Assembly (NCBI GenBank): GCA_039583875.1
Contig: CM077150.1
Location: 188,546,375-188,610,374, forward strand
Reading direction: 5' to 3'
From: Platanthera guangdongensis
Lineage: Eukaryota > Streptophyta > Magnoliopsida > Asparagales > Orchidaceae
DNA length: 64,000 nt
Positions 34,651-46,483 of the stretch are shown in pieces; position 1 is the stretch's first letter; each line of letters opens with the position of its first letter. A program made the translations under genes and the position numbers. The notes below the pieces were generated by a model. It was not told where the DNA came from, searched no databases, and was given only the letters and a program-made list of their open reading frames with translations.

Positions 34651-35309
34651 TGATGCAGGACGGATGTCACACCCGCCTGCCACCCTGGAGTCCCACCAGG
34701 GGGCCCACCATGGCGTCGCACCAAGACAGCTTTATCAAGGCCGCGGCCCGTACACCCCAACCCATCCCCGGCCCCACAACAGGGCTAATAGGTTGTTGAG
34801 ATTGGGGCTCGATCCCCCAACCTCCTTGATAAAGAACTCTCATGCGAGTTCAAGTCACCAACTGATTCGCATGATGCAAGACGGACGTCACACCCTCCTG
34901 CCACCATGGAGTCCCACCAGGGGGCCCACCATGGCGTCGCACCATGACGGCTTTATCAGGGCCGCGGCCCGTACACCCCAACTCATCCCCGGCCCCAGAA
35001 CAGGGCCGATAGGTTGTTGAGGTCGGGACTCGATCCCCCGACCTCCTTGATAAAGAACTCTCATGCGAGTTCTCATCACCAACTGAGTCGTGGATCTGTT
35101 GGTGATGAGAACTCGCATGAGAGTTCTTTATCAAGGAGGTTGGGGGATCGAGCTCCGACCTCAACAACCTATCGGCCCTGCTGTGGGGCCGGGAATGGGT
35201 TGGGGTGTACGGGCCGCGGCCCTGATAAAGCCGTCATGGTGCGACACCATGGTGGGCCACCTGGTGGGACTCCAAGGTGGCAGGCGGGTGTGACGTTCGT
35301 CCTGCATCA
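34651..35309. repeat. Three-copy tRNA-like repeat forming a fold-back structure
   Basis: A unit of about 221 bp occurs at 34651-34871 and 34872-35092 in the same orientation, and inverted at about 35097-35309. The outer ends are TGATGCAGGACG and CGTCCTGCATCA, with flanks CTCTC and CTCTT. Read on the minus strand, the first two units have an A-box-like TCAGTTGGTGA, an anticodon-arm-like hairpin (GAACTCGCATGAGAGTTC) and a T-arm with a B box (GATCGAGCC). That is the layout of a tRNA-derived SINE head, although the tail is not poly(A). Units 2 and 3 could fold into a hairpin with arms of about 200 bp. Confidence 0.7.
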
Positions 35310-36339
35310 CTCTTTCTCGGATCTCCCTCAATCTCTCTGTTCTCTCGTCGATTGTTTCCGCATTTTATTTATTTTCACGTTTGTTTCATCAAGTAGAAAT
35401 TTGGGTATTTTGTGTTTTTTCGGTGCTCATGTACATCAGAATTTTTCGAATCTAGCCAGGTGTTTTATCTTGGAGAAGTAAGCATCGATTGAAAGCCCTA
35501 CCAGAAGGTGGTGCAATTTCGTTAGAGAGACGATCACGCGCCTTTACAACATATTAATTTAATTTTTTTGCATGTTTCTGTTGTTTTAAAAACTAAAACA
35601 ATTATACAATATTATTTCAAAGAAGAAAAGAAATATTTACATATGTACTCTATATTATATGTATATATATAATATTTATCAGTGAATATTATATAAATAT
35701 TCCAACAATCTACATTATTTGTTTTCATTTAATCTCTTCCGAAATGGTCGTCTTTGATTATCACCCAACAAACAGTCTAGTGTCAGTAAGAACTTGTCAT
35801 TGGGTACTCCTTGGGAAGTCCAAGAATAAAAATTCAAATAATAAAAATGAATGTGTATGCATTCATTTTATTTATATGTGCTCTAATTTATTTTTGTATT
35901 TTAAATTTCAGTGATTTATTCTCGTTCTGATGACTGTCAAGATCAAACCTAAGAAATTTAATGATAATGGCTTTCGTCATTGTAAGTCCAAGTTGAGTAT
36001 TGGTTGAATACTTTAGGACTTTTGTCATCCATTTTTTTTCTTACTCTGGTAGAACCCGAGAATCCCCTTAGTATTGCAATTGCAGTCGCCACTTCTATTT
36101 CATCATCTTCATCCTTTAGTGGCAATACTACTAGAACTTATATTACACGATTACCTAAGCGAGATAGTGTAGATATAGAATATCATTACCGTAACCAAAT
36201 TCTTAGTGTCTTGTACGACAACCTTTATCATTCAATATTGTATAGCTAAGGATTTATGGTTTTAACATCAAATATGTGACAATTATTTTCCTCATTATTT
36301 CACCTTAAGTACTATTGAATTTGTGTTTTATTAAGTTAG
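35310..36339. other. AT-rich unassigned stretch
   Basis: No gene or repeat boundary could be supported. An (AT)-rich tract lies at 35640-35700. Confidence 0.4.
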
Positions 36340-38199
36340 ATATGGAGGCACACAGTATTTGCATTTTCTTGAAAAGGAACAAATGGAGGAGCAATTTGGA
36401 GCTTAATGGAGCTTATTGGAGCTTATTGGAGCTAATTGGGACGAAAGAAAGCTTGGACAAAGGCATAGGAGAACCATGTGAAAACGCATGTACAAGAGCA
36501 CGATTATGCATCCATACACACACTCCAAGCGAAAATGTGCACAACTTTGACTCGGATTATGCGCTAAATGCACGTTAATGCGTTTTCAGTACAAACTCAA
36601 ATGCATTCCCGCGCGTTCTTCTAAAGGCACGGCCATGCACCAACTAGCACACATGTGTGTCCTTTCTGGCTCCTCCACTCCTTTAGCAATTACAACTAGA
36701 ACATACGTCTGTGCGTTTATACATACGGTCGCGCATCCCCAACTATTATACCTACATTCTCAACAACTACAGACGTTTCCCTCCATTATGTCGGCGGTTT
36801 GATGCAGTTATAAAAAATACACACTCGTGCGTTAACATGTGTGTTCGTGCATTATGCCCATTTATATAAATACTTCTCATTTAGATAGCAGTAGTAAAGC
36901 CCATTTATGAGGCCCCATTTAGAAAGCCTGGTTCCACTTTTGACACCTAGTGTATACCACTTTTCAGAGCATTTTTAGTTTTGAATTTGAGAGATCCTAA
37001 AGAGTTGAACTATAGAAGATCGAAAGAACAATCGTTGAAAGTCCGATTTGGAGTCTAGCTTATGGATGTACTACAGGATTGACGAACCCCGTAGTGATTG
37101 CAATTTAATTTTTTACAACTTTTTATCTAGTACCATGCAATTTACTTTCTTTATCTTCAATCTTTTTGTGGTTTGCCCAACAATGAGAGGTTGGCTCTCT
37201 TGTTGGGGTGATTGCGTAGTAATGTGAGGTAATGCTGAAATTTATATGAGTGTTTGTATTAATTTTAATTATATTGTGTATGATTAGAGTTCTATTCATG
37301 TGTCTAATGTGTACATTGGTTACTACTCTAGTTTCATGTGTAGTCATTGATATTGAAACATGAATTAGTAGATTTATGAATCCCGTGAATAACACCATAA
37401 ATTTAAATACATACGGGCAACGTGGTGTTGGTCTATGCAGTAGCTGCATTCAAAATATTGAATGTAATTAATATTTTTCGCAAGCATTAAAGATTTAATT
37501 ATCATTCTAGACATGTTCGGCAAATGAAATGTCATTTGCTAGAGAATTAAAATTGATTCACCGAGACTAAGGGGTTTCGATGTGTGCTTGGAAAATCTTG
37601 TCGTTCATTATACAAAACTCTTTATAAAATCAATCACTTGACTTATTATTAATCCTAGTAAATATTCATATTATGAAATAATCACCCTAACTCTATTTCT
37701 CATAATTTATTAAATCTGAATTTTAGTTGTTATTTTAATTATGTCTTTGAATTCATTAGTTAATTGATCTAACAATTAGTTATAAACAACCTCAATTTAA
37801 TTGATTCTCTAGATAAACTATGTTCCAAGTATAGTCTTTCCCATTAAATCCCTGTGGAGACAATACTTTCTCACTACTCTTTCTACTTATGTGAACAGTG
37901 CACTTGCCAAAATACAAGCATGTGTGTTAAATGAGAACATAAAGTTTTTGGCTTCATTGTCAGATATTTATCTTGTGGAACAGCGTTAGAGTTACTTTTT
38001 ATATAGTTTAATATAGATTGTTTTAGTTTATTATTTTATTATTTTATTTATTTTATTTGTTGTATGCAAAAAATTGAGAGGAAGAGAAATCTTACCTCTT
38101 CAAAATAGAACACACTCCTTCTCAATTGAGAAGAGTTTATAGAAATTCAATAGTGAATGCTAAGGTTGAAGTCAAAATAGGGACCAAAATCATAAAGCC

Positions 38200-38376
38200 A
38201 TGAGAAGCAAACAGTGGGAAGATCGCATTTCTCACTATCTTCATCAATCTTGGGAGAACGAAGATCAAGAGTACTTCTCCAAAGTCATTGACATCATGCA
38301 GAGAAGAATCGATGATGTTGAGGCATGTATGGAACAGCACGAGAGCCACATAAAGCATTTAGAAGAACTTTTTTAA
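38200..38376 (+). pseudogene. Athila gag fragment
   Basis: A 58-codon frame starting MRSKQWEDR and continuing with an acidic, probably coiled-coil segment (QRRIDDVEACMEQHESHIKH), then TAA. Its position after the leader fits the end of a gag N-terminal region. It is too short to be functional. Confidence 0.45.
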
Positions 38377-38409
38377 AGTTAGTAAAGTCAGTAGTCGACC
38401 GCAACACTC

Positions 38410-38628
38410 GTGATAACTACCAACAAAGTGGAAATAATTCAATTACACAAAATTCCCTTGAATAAGATTCTAGCATATGAACTTGGTGAGTTTCAATACC
38501 ATGCTTTTGAGAATGCCACATTATATAAAGAACGCACCGAGGCTTACAGAGTAGCAGACTTTAGTGATGGAAATATAAATTTCAATGCCAATGGAAATCG
38601 CCTGAAAATTTATGATGAAGAGAAATGA
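38410..38628 (+). pseudogene. Athila integrase C-terminal fragment
   Basis: It encodes HAFENATLYKERTEA, which matches the conserved region after the integrase core of Athila-type elements, then FNANGNRLKIY, which matches their C-terminal end. The roughly 30 residues normally between these two blocks are shortened. It is followed by the characteristic non-coding block at 38694-38724. Confidence 0.65.
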
Positions 38629-39092
38629 AAGATGGCAAAGAAGAAGAGAAATCTAAAGAAGATGGAGAGATAGGTTACGTCAAGCGGAGCGACGACGTTA
38701 AACAAGCGCCTAATGGGAGGCAACTCATTCATGTGTATTCCTTACATGTTATATTTTTTGCACTTCCCTATTTTTGTTATATTTGTTTGCACTTTTTTAT
38801 TCTTTAGTTGCACTTGTTGTATTAATATTTGCATGCATATGTTTGTTGTATGTATTTAATTTTATGCAGGAAATCCTCTCTAAGGTCAATCAAATACATA
38901 TACATATTTAAGGGAAGCGTTTGAAATGCTGATCATTCAGCATCCCAAATGTTTATAATCTTCTTCGTAACTTATCATTTTAATACTTATATTGCTGAAA
39001 TTCACATATTATACATAAATAAAACCTTGGTTAAATGAGAATGAATCGTGTCACTTTATATTAATATAGTTGAATGAGAAAATAATGATTAT

Positions 39093-39639
39093 TGTTGAAA
39101 GAAAACTCTTTACTCATACATATACTTGAGTAAAGGATAATATAAAACAACGACATTAATCCTCACGGTAAATACAACATAAAATACAACATGAAGATAT
39201 AATAATAAATATAACTTCAACTCTCTCCCTCGAGTCGGACGGAAAATATCAGTCATTCCGAGTTTTTTGATGTCATCAATGAACACATCGCATCCAAAGC
39301 TTTTGGTGAAGACATCGGCTAGTTGATATTTAGAGTGAACGAAAGGTGAGACCACATTTCCTTTCTCTAGGTGGTCTTTAATAAAATGACGATCAACCTC
39401 AACATGCTTAGTCCTGTCATGTTGAACCGGATTGTGAGCAATACTAATAGTTGTCTTGTTGTCACAGTACAAGGAGATAGGAATGTTCAACTGGAGTCCC
39501 AGATCTTATAACACAGTACACAACTATATACCTTCAAAGAGACATTGATACATTGACCAGTACTCAGCTTCAGCACTAGACCTAGTCACCACATTCTGCC
39601 TCTTGCTACGTTATGTTACCAAATTTCCACCAACAAAGG
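39093..39639 (-). mobile_element. 3' end of a copia element (LTR plus RNase H)
   Basis: On the minus strand RNase H runs from 39639 leftward (SSAEAEY motif near 39560; CDNKTTISIAHNPVQHDRTK at about 39465-39405) to a stop, then a PPT-like GAGGGAGAGAGT and a likely 127 bp LTR (39219 to 39093, TGAAGTT...TCAACA). It is cut on the right by gypsy F at 39640. The rest of the copia element is not found beyond F in this window. Confidence 0.75.
39110..39490 (-). pseudogene. copia RNase H fragment
   Basis: Open from MNIPISLYCDNKTT through KHVEVDRHFIKDHL and YQLADVFTK to FRPTRGREL, then runs into the LTR. The upstream part (39491-39639) has stops. It is a different lineage from copia A, B and C by motif wording. 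Confidence 0.8.
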
Positions 39640-41201
39640 TGATGCAGGACGGAGCATAGGGTTTGCGCGCTAGTTGGCTTTTTATAGGAAACCCTAAATG
39701 TGCGTATAATGGATTTTTGCAAAAAATGGAATTTGAGCACACACTTTAAGAAATTAAGCAACATTGATTTTGGTAAAGCACAAAATAACTACTTTATTTT
39801 CAAATGAATTTTCTTGAAAAACGTTTCAATTCAAAATTCGGGAAAGGAAATTTTTCAACGTTTGTTTTGTTCCCTCGTCGTAGCAAAAATAGAAATCGTG
39901 AACTTCAAATACGTTTCCGTTTGGAATTTTTGACGTAGTGTTAGCTGACAAAATCCGGGCGAAAACCCAGCAATGAACTTATTAACCTAAGAGAAATTGT
40001 AGACGCACACAAAGGAAGAGGAAGAAACAATTACTCATGCAAAGAGACGTCTTTAAGCAATCGAAGTCGACAGCGATCCCGCAAGAAATTCCTCGTCACC
40101 TTTGATCTCTTGCTCCGAGGTCGGCTGCTATCACACACGGGCACCACGGAGAAAATTTCGCTCACTCTCACGTGTTAGAGGTTCCATGAAATCTCAATCA
40201 CTCTACTGTTTTTGGGAAGCCACAAAACAGAATCCAACTCTACTTTCGGTATACATGAAGTCACAAACAGATCAGCACCTTCTCTCATTCCACTACAATT
40301 GAACACAGCAGCAAACCTAAATTCCTCTCACGGAAACACTCCACACGCACTGTAACATGAAGTTTTCTTCAGCAGCAAAATTAAAAAAAACAAATAACTC
40401 TCTCTAAATGGGAATCAACAAACGGCTTCAACAAAATAAAACAGCAAACATTCCAACTCTCAGTCGAAAAAACCAACAGCAGCGGTTTCTCAATTCATGA
40501 ACCCTCAGCACTCAGTAAACATTCTCCAACTGAACTCAAGCAGGAATTAAACAAAAGCAAGGCAGCAATCATTCACACCGACAGCATCAACCCCAAAAAT
40601 TAAAATTTCACTATTCATTCTCTTCTCCAAATCAAAAACAGTAACAAAATTTCCTCACCTTTTATAGGGCAGCAGGAAACTGCCGGCTTCATGGGGGAAA
40701 TTGTGGCTGGAAATGCTGAAACTGTCGGGGAAAAAACACTTACAGGCGGAGGACGTGGGGGAAGATTCGTTGGAGCTGGACGTGAGCCGGCAGTTGGAGC
40801 TTCGGAGGATGTGGCGGCATCATGGGTGTTTCAGCACGTGCAGCGGCAAAATCGGGAAGGAACGCTTTTTTGCCGGCTGGGAGAAGACCTAAATCTCCTG
40901 TCTCTCTGAGCCCGTAAATCTTGTAGCACTGCCCGATTGGGATAAATGATTTGGGAGAAGAATGAACAGACATTTAAAATGCTTCATGGGCCGGTTCATT
41001 AATGCAGGCTAAAACAAAATGCATAACCTAAATTGGCCCGATATTAACAATGTTCAAACATTAAACGGCCAATAACAAAAATACAAAATAACAAAGTACA
41101 ACATAAAAAATTTAAAATGCAATAATTATGGCCGATAGAGGTCCGGCCGGGTGCGTCGTCGGGAACCTTTGCGTCAACCTGATCTGGGCTGGTCTCCATC
41201 A
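39640..41201 (-). repeat. 3' LTR of gypsy F
   Basis: It is 1562 bp with a minus-strand TATA motif (CCCTATAAAAGG) near 40660. Related to the solo LTR at 6039-8661. The terminal TGATGCAGGACGG also begins the fold-back repeat at 34651. Confidence 0.85.
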
Positions 41202-41652
41202 ACTCTCCCCCTCTCAAAATCACTCATCTTTGGTGAGTGCTCCGATCGGTAGTGTTGTATAAGATCAACATCCATCTGTTGTAATTCCTCGGCCAAGAAC
41301 CGGCTGATCTCGATCTCTGGTCTGTCATGCCAACGAACCAAGTATCTCTGAAAACCACCATCAGTAGTGGTCATTGTCTTGTCATCTAATATCTACTCGG
41401 GAACCAAAATCTGTCGTGGAAGTCTATCAACGGCTCTAGGAACTGGTATGGAAGAATCTCCAGGTGTCTCATGCTCAGCCTGAAAACTGTCAGTGGGAAA
41501 AGGAAGAACTACAGGTGACGTGTCAACAACTGAATGAGAATCAGTGTGTCCTGAATGTGGCTCCTCACTATGACTCCCCAACCCAGAAGAATCAAATGTA
41601 GGAGAAGGCAAGGGAAAATCTAAAGACTCGTGAGAATAATCGTGGAATAAAG
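41202..41652 (-). pseudogene. gypsy F pol C-terminus with chromodomain
   Basis: The minus strand reads a Ser/Pro/His-rich linker (41668-41393), then VDRLPRQIL, a stop, and a chromodomain-like segment FQRYLVRWHDRPE (41374-41174). The aromatic core is partly kept. It is separated from integrase by the insertion of element G. Confidence 0.85.
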
Positions 41653-42182
41653 TGATGTGGTCCCCCAACTTCGATCAGGTGATCAGCCCTGAGGAGGATG
41701 ACGATCTCCAAGGTTCGGTGGAACCCGTCTTGAATCTGGTCGGTGTTATGGTTGAGGATGAGGAAAGAGGAGAGGGAAGAAGAGATTAAAAGAAGAGAGG
41801 AGAAGAAGAGAGGGGAAGGAGGTAGAGATGGACGAAGGAAGTGGGCGGGGGTGGAACCGCCGGCGCTGGATCGCGGTATCGGCGTCGGCTAGGTCTGCTG
41901 CGAGAACGAGCGGGGGTGGAGAGAGGGAAGAGTTAGAGAGAGATAGGGAAAAGAAAATTACTTCTTGCTTACTAATTTCGAGTCCAAGCCGGTTCATAAA
42001 CCCTGGTTCCACAAACGCGCCTCCACTTAGACTTAAACACGTGGGATAAAATAAAACATAGTACAAAATAAAAATGCAGTACAAAAATAGAGAAACACAC
42101 CTCATGTGGATGTGGTCGGTGCTGGTAAGTGCGACCCCAACGCGGATCGGGATCGTCCCGCGTCGTGTTCGACATCGTAACA
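41653..42182 (-). repeat. 3' LTR of gypsy G
   Basis: It is 530 bp, purine-rich in its first half, and ends GACATCGTAACA. Confidence 0.9.
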
Positions 42183-42186
42183 TCAC

Positions 42187-42617
42187 CACCCTCATCAGAA
42201 GACAGCTTGTCCGCAAGCTGGGGTGGAATGTCAACTAGAGGAGCAGACGGCGGCGGTCCCACGAACAACTTGAGCTGGGAAATGTGAAAAACATCATGAA
42301 TCCGGGCTCTAGGGGGCAGTGTGAGACATTAGGATACATCCCTGATGCGCTCCGTAATAAAGGGACAAAGAACTTGGGCCCCAATTTGTTGGAAGGTGGC
42401 AGGACGGCGATCACTTGGTGGAAAGGGCGGCGTCGGACCCACACCCAATCACCCACGGCAAGGGTGAGCTCGTGATGTCCCCGATTATAAGCAACTTCCA
42501 TGCATTGTTGAGCCCGGAGACGGTTTCGAGCTTCATGTAGAAATTGGTCGTGGCCTTCTAGTCCTTGATCAACTGTCGTCAAGCGGGCCGAGCACCCCGT
42601 GTATGACAAAAGGCGGG

Positions 42618-42664
<47 letters not shown>

Positions 42665-43400
42665 GGGGTGCCGGCCGTAAATGAGCCGAAAAGAGGTGCT
42701 TTGCAGCGCGGTGTGATAGGCGGTGTTGCAACAATATTCGATCCAAAGAAGCCAGCGCGGCCAATCGCGGGGGCGGCCGCCGGTGACACACTGCAAGTAC
42801 ATTCCCATGGTCCGGTTAACCACCTCGGTTGCCCGTCGGACTGAGGATGGTAGGCTAAAGAAAAAGCAAGCATGGTACCGCTGAGGGCGAACAACTCACG
42901 CCAAAAAGCATTGGTGAACACCCGGTCACGGTCAGAGACAAGAGTTTCTGGCATGCCATGTAAACGAAAGATCTCCTGGAAGAAAACCCGCGCCACGTTC
43001 TCGGCGATGAGCGGTTGAGCCAAGGCAATAAAGTGGTCCACTTCCGAGAACCTGTCGACTATCACCATCAAAATGGATTTTCCGGGAACCGGGGGCAGCC
43101 CTTCCACGAAGTCCATGGAGAGAACCGCCAAAATTTGTGTGGGCACCGGTAGGGGCTGAAGTAAATCGGCCGGAAGGAGATGGCCGGATTTGTTTTGTTG
43201 GCACACCACGCAGTTGGCGATGAAGTCAAGGACATGCGTGCGCATACCCTTCCAAAAGAATTCCATGCGGAGGCGTTGAAGAGTACGGTGAACGCCCTCG
43301 TGGTTGCGAGCATGAACATCCTCGATAATCGTCTGAATGAGAGAAGAGGTCGCGTCCACATACATCCGAGTGCGGTAAAAAATTAAACCATGTCGTGTTG
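42187..43400 (-). pseudogene. gypsy G integrase
   Basis: The HHCC zinc end (CVVCQQNKSG), the core (SMDFVEGLP; LVSDRDRVFTN) and HPQSDGQ are readable from 43365. A single missing base right after HPQSDGQ shifts the frame; the continuation (NRTMGMYLQCVTGGRP) is read in the next frame to a run of 45 G (42619-42663) encoding poly-Pro. After that the first frame resumes (RLTTVDQGLEGHDQFLHEAR) through a GPY/F-like region to the LTR. Confidence 0.88.
42619..42663 (+). repeat. Homopolymer of 45 G within the gypsy G integrase
   Basis: An uninterrupted G run on the plus strand, C on the coding strand, located where related integrases have a short Pro-rich stretch after the YGRxP motif. Its exact length is unreliable in any assembly. 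Confidence 0.9.
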
Positions 43401-43401
43401 T

Positions 43402-44925
43402 CTATTGAGGGCCCGCGAGCCCCTGTTCCCCCCGGTGGAGAAGTTCGGCTAAACTGGGGGAGCGCTGGATCTCCTGGCGAAGGGCGGTAATGAGGTGCGC
43501 AGTTGGAAAGGAGATGGCATGAAGGGAGGCATCCGATGGTGTGTCGCGGCAAGATAGAGCGTCGGCGGCACGGTTGAGCACACCGTCCTTGTGCTCCACT
43601 TGAAAATCAAACCCGAGCAGTTTACTCACCCACCTTTGCTGCGAAACGGTAGTGAGCCTTTGTTATAGCAAATATTTGAGACTGTAGTGGTCCGTCTGGA
43701 TGATGAAAGTCCGCCCCCACAGATAAGGGCGCCAATGTTGAACGGCCTTGGCGAGGCTAATGAGCTCTTGTTCATAAGCGAGCAATTTGCGATGATGTAT
43801 AGCGGTCAGCCAGCTGAAATAGGGTATAGGGTGCCCCTCCTGTTGCAAAACAGCCCCATAGCCGACACCTGAGGTGTCACACTCCACAAGGAAGGGTATA
43901 GTGAAATTTGGTATCGGACAGTAAAGCAGCCTGGAGGGAGTGGAACGCCTGAGTAGCGGTATCAGTCCATGCAAAAGCGTTCTTCCAGAGCATCGCAATC
44001 AAGGGGCAGCGATGGTGACGTAGTCTCTAATGAAGCGGCGGTAGCATCCTGTGAGTCCAAGAAAACCTCGTAAATCTGTAATGGATTGCGACCAGGGCCA
44101 CGACGCCACACCTTGGAATTTTGATGGGTCGGTCGAGACGCCCGAACTATCAACGACATGTCACAAGTAGGCGACGGAGTGCTGACCGAAAGAGCACTTG
44201 GAAGCTTTAAGAATCAAGTGGTGTGTCCGGACCAAGCTAAGGACGGCCTGGAGATGTAGTAGGTGCTCCTCCCAAGTTTGGTTATACACAAGAATATCGT
44301 CAAAGAACACAACATATTTTCGGAGGAGTGGTTGGAATACCTCATTCATCAATGCTTGTAAGGTCGAGGGCGCGTTAGTTAGGCCGAAAGGCATAACCAG
44401 GAATTCAAAATGGTCATGGTGGGTGCGGAAAGAAGTCTTCTCCACATCAGCCTCCGCCATCCGAACTTGATGATAACCCGAAGATAGATCTAGCTTGGTG
44501 AAGAAACATGCTCCATGTAGCTCATCCAGAAGTTCCTCGACCACCGGGATGGGGAACTTGTCCTTGACCGTGATGGCATTTAATGCCCGGTAGTCCACAC
44601 ACATTCGTCATTAATTGTCCTTCTTGTGTACCAAGAGAATCGGAAAGGAAAATGAAGACACGCTCCGCCGAATGAGCCCTTGTTGAAGGAGGAGATCACA
44701 TTGCCTCTCAATTTCATCCTTTTGGAGGAAGGGGTAACGGTATGGACGCACCACGACCGGAGCCGTCCCGGGAAAGAGGCAAATGTGGTGGTCTTGTTGG
44801 CACCGTGGAGGAAGGCCCAGATGTGGGCAAAAAATCTCTGGAAAGGACTGCAGTAGATGCGTAAGATCTGGAGGGTGGTCCCCCGACAGGTGGGGAAGAA
44901 CGGCCAGCGGCTCTGTGTGAACCAA
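43402..44925 (-). pseudogene. gypsy G reverse transcriptase and RNase H
   Basis: RT from about 44925: CVDYRALNAITVKDKFPIP, FTKLDLSSGYHQ, then VVFFDDILVYN (FFDD in place of the usual YFDD), followed by a thumb region with frame breaks. RNase H: FLVECDTSGVGYGAVLQQEG and IIQTDHYSLKYLL (43998-43663). A tether region to integrase lies at 43629-43402. Stops and frameshifts occur near 44160, 44000 and 43660. Confidence 0.88.
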
Positions 44926-45081
44926 GGAGGCGGGGGCCTGTCTTGGTGCCTGTCACTGCCACTGTATCAAACGAGAGCCCTCCTGCCAAGAAATAGTTAA
45001 GCGGTCAAAATCTCACGTGAGGGGCCCCAACGTTCGCAGACATCGAACACCCAACACGATGTCAAAGCCCCGAAGATCCAC

Positions 45082-46481
45082 CTAGAAGAAATCGGTTTGG
45101 GACGGATATCCCTCCACAATGATGTCTACACGCCGACAGAAGCCCGGGCATGTCATTTGTTGGCCGTTGGCGACCGCCACCTTGACGTGACTACGAGCAA
45201 CATACGAAAGGTGAAGCCGGAGTGCCTTGTCCTGTCCAATGAAACTGTGGGTACTACCCGTATCCATAAGGGCTAAGAGAGGCGTGCCCGCCACCATAAC
45301 GTAGAGGTGAATAGTGTACCCTTCCTGCGGCACGGCGAGAGCATGTAAAGAGAGCTGCGACGTGTCGGAATCTTCGATCTCCTCATCATTCTGGTCTGGT
45401 GGATCGTCGACACCCAACCACAATAAGCGCTTACACCTGTGACTAAGTGTATAGAGTTCATCACAATTGAAATATAGCCCCTTCTCGTGGCGGGCGGCCA
45501 TCTCCGGTCGACGATGGCGGAACGAAGGCCGCTGAGGATCATCCCCGCCCAACGGCATGGGAGGCAAGGAACTGGATGGTGGTCGTGGGCTGAAAAACTC
45601 GCGGCGTCCCGGAGGCGGACGCTCAAGTGCAAATCGGCATTCAAACGAGCGGGCCAGGCTCAAGGCTGTCAACAGATCAAGCAGCTTCTCAAACTCAACA
45701 TCCAAACGTAGGCGGTCGGGCAGCCCGACCGTGAAGAGAGAAACCTGCTGCGAAGGTAACACGTCCAAGGCATGACATAGCAGCTTCTGAAATTGCTCCA
45801 AATATGAGTCGATGGAACCGGTATGCTTGAGCGCAATGAGATCGTCGAGGGGGTTGCACAGCATTGTCGATCCAAAACGAAGAGTGCATGACGCCTAAAA
45901 GTCATGCCAAGAGGCATCCTGGTGTTAACCAAGGAATTGGGTCACCCACAGTTGCGCCGGCCCGAGGAGGTGGAAGGAGGCTAGTCCAACACGTTCGCCA
46001 TCCGGAACAAGTTGATTGTCGAAGAAGAACTCATAGCACGTAATCCACGGGAGGGGATCGTCGCGACCCTCATAGATTGGAAATCCATACGGATAAAGCG
46101 CGGAAACGGAACAAAGTGCTCGCGAGGAGGGGCCGAGTCGACCCGGCTAGTTGTCGGCGAGGTTGCAAGAGCGGGCAGCGGCGGTGGAGGGGCGCCTTGA
46201 ATTGATTCCAAGCGCGCGTTGAGGGCATCCATTTTGCGGTTTTGAGCATCCATCTTGTCGTTTTGTGCAGCAAGCGTGGATTGGAATAGTTCCATGACTT
46301 GGTTGAGAGAGGGGGGTCCGTCGGCCATGTTTGATGGTGTTGAGAAAGAGACTACCGGCGGAAGAAGTAGGCCCGCTGCAGGGCTCGGCGACGGCGGAAC
46401 CGCGGGTGGGCGGTGCGGCGTGGTGAGAGCGACGCGGTAAGTGCCGGCGACAGGAGGTTCGGCGTTTGGCTCTGATACCAA
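45082..46481 (-). pseudogene. gypsy G gag and protease
   Basis: Gag begins near MADGPPSLNQVMEL (about 46330) with a coiled repeat (QNDKMDAQNRKMDALNARL), continues after frame breaks at 45864, and contains a knuckle-like YFNCDELYTLSHRCKRL in which the first Cys is replaced by Tyr. Protease has LLALMDTGSTHSFIG with the catalytic Asp intact. A frame break lies near 45900-45980. Confidence 0.82.
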
Positions 46482-46483
46482 GT

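Larger units (their letters stand above)
36340..38740 (+). mobile_element. Athila-type Ty3/gypsy remnant with internal deletion
   Basis: Diagnostic pieces appear in order on the plus strand: GGAGCTTATTGGAGC-type repeats (36400-36435) typical of Athila LTRs, an ATCCCTGTGGAGACAATAC-like LTR end near 37850, a degraded PBS region TTTTTGGCTTCATTGTC (37944-37960), a gag-like helix (38200-38376), an integrase C-terminus (38430-38628) and the post-stop block GACGTTAAACAAGCGC...GGGAGGCAAC (38694-38724). Protease, RT and RNase H between gag and integrase are missing. The 5' boundary is approximate. Confidence 0.65.

Noticed and set aside
34805..34870. Functional tRNA gene on the minus strand
   Set aside because: The A box and B box layout is there, but no 7 bp acceptor stem pairs around it and the T-loop is GATCGAG; it is better read as a tRNA-derived repeat.
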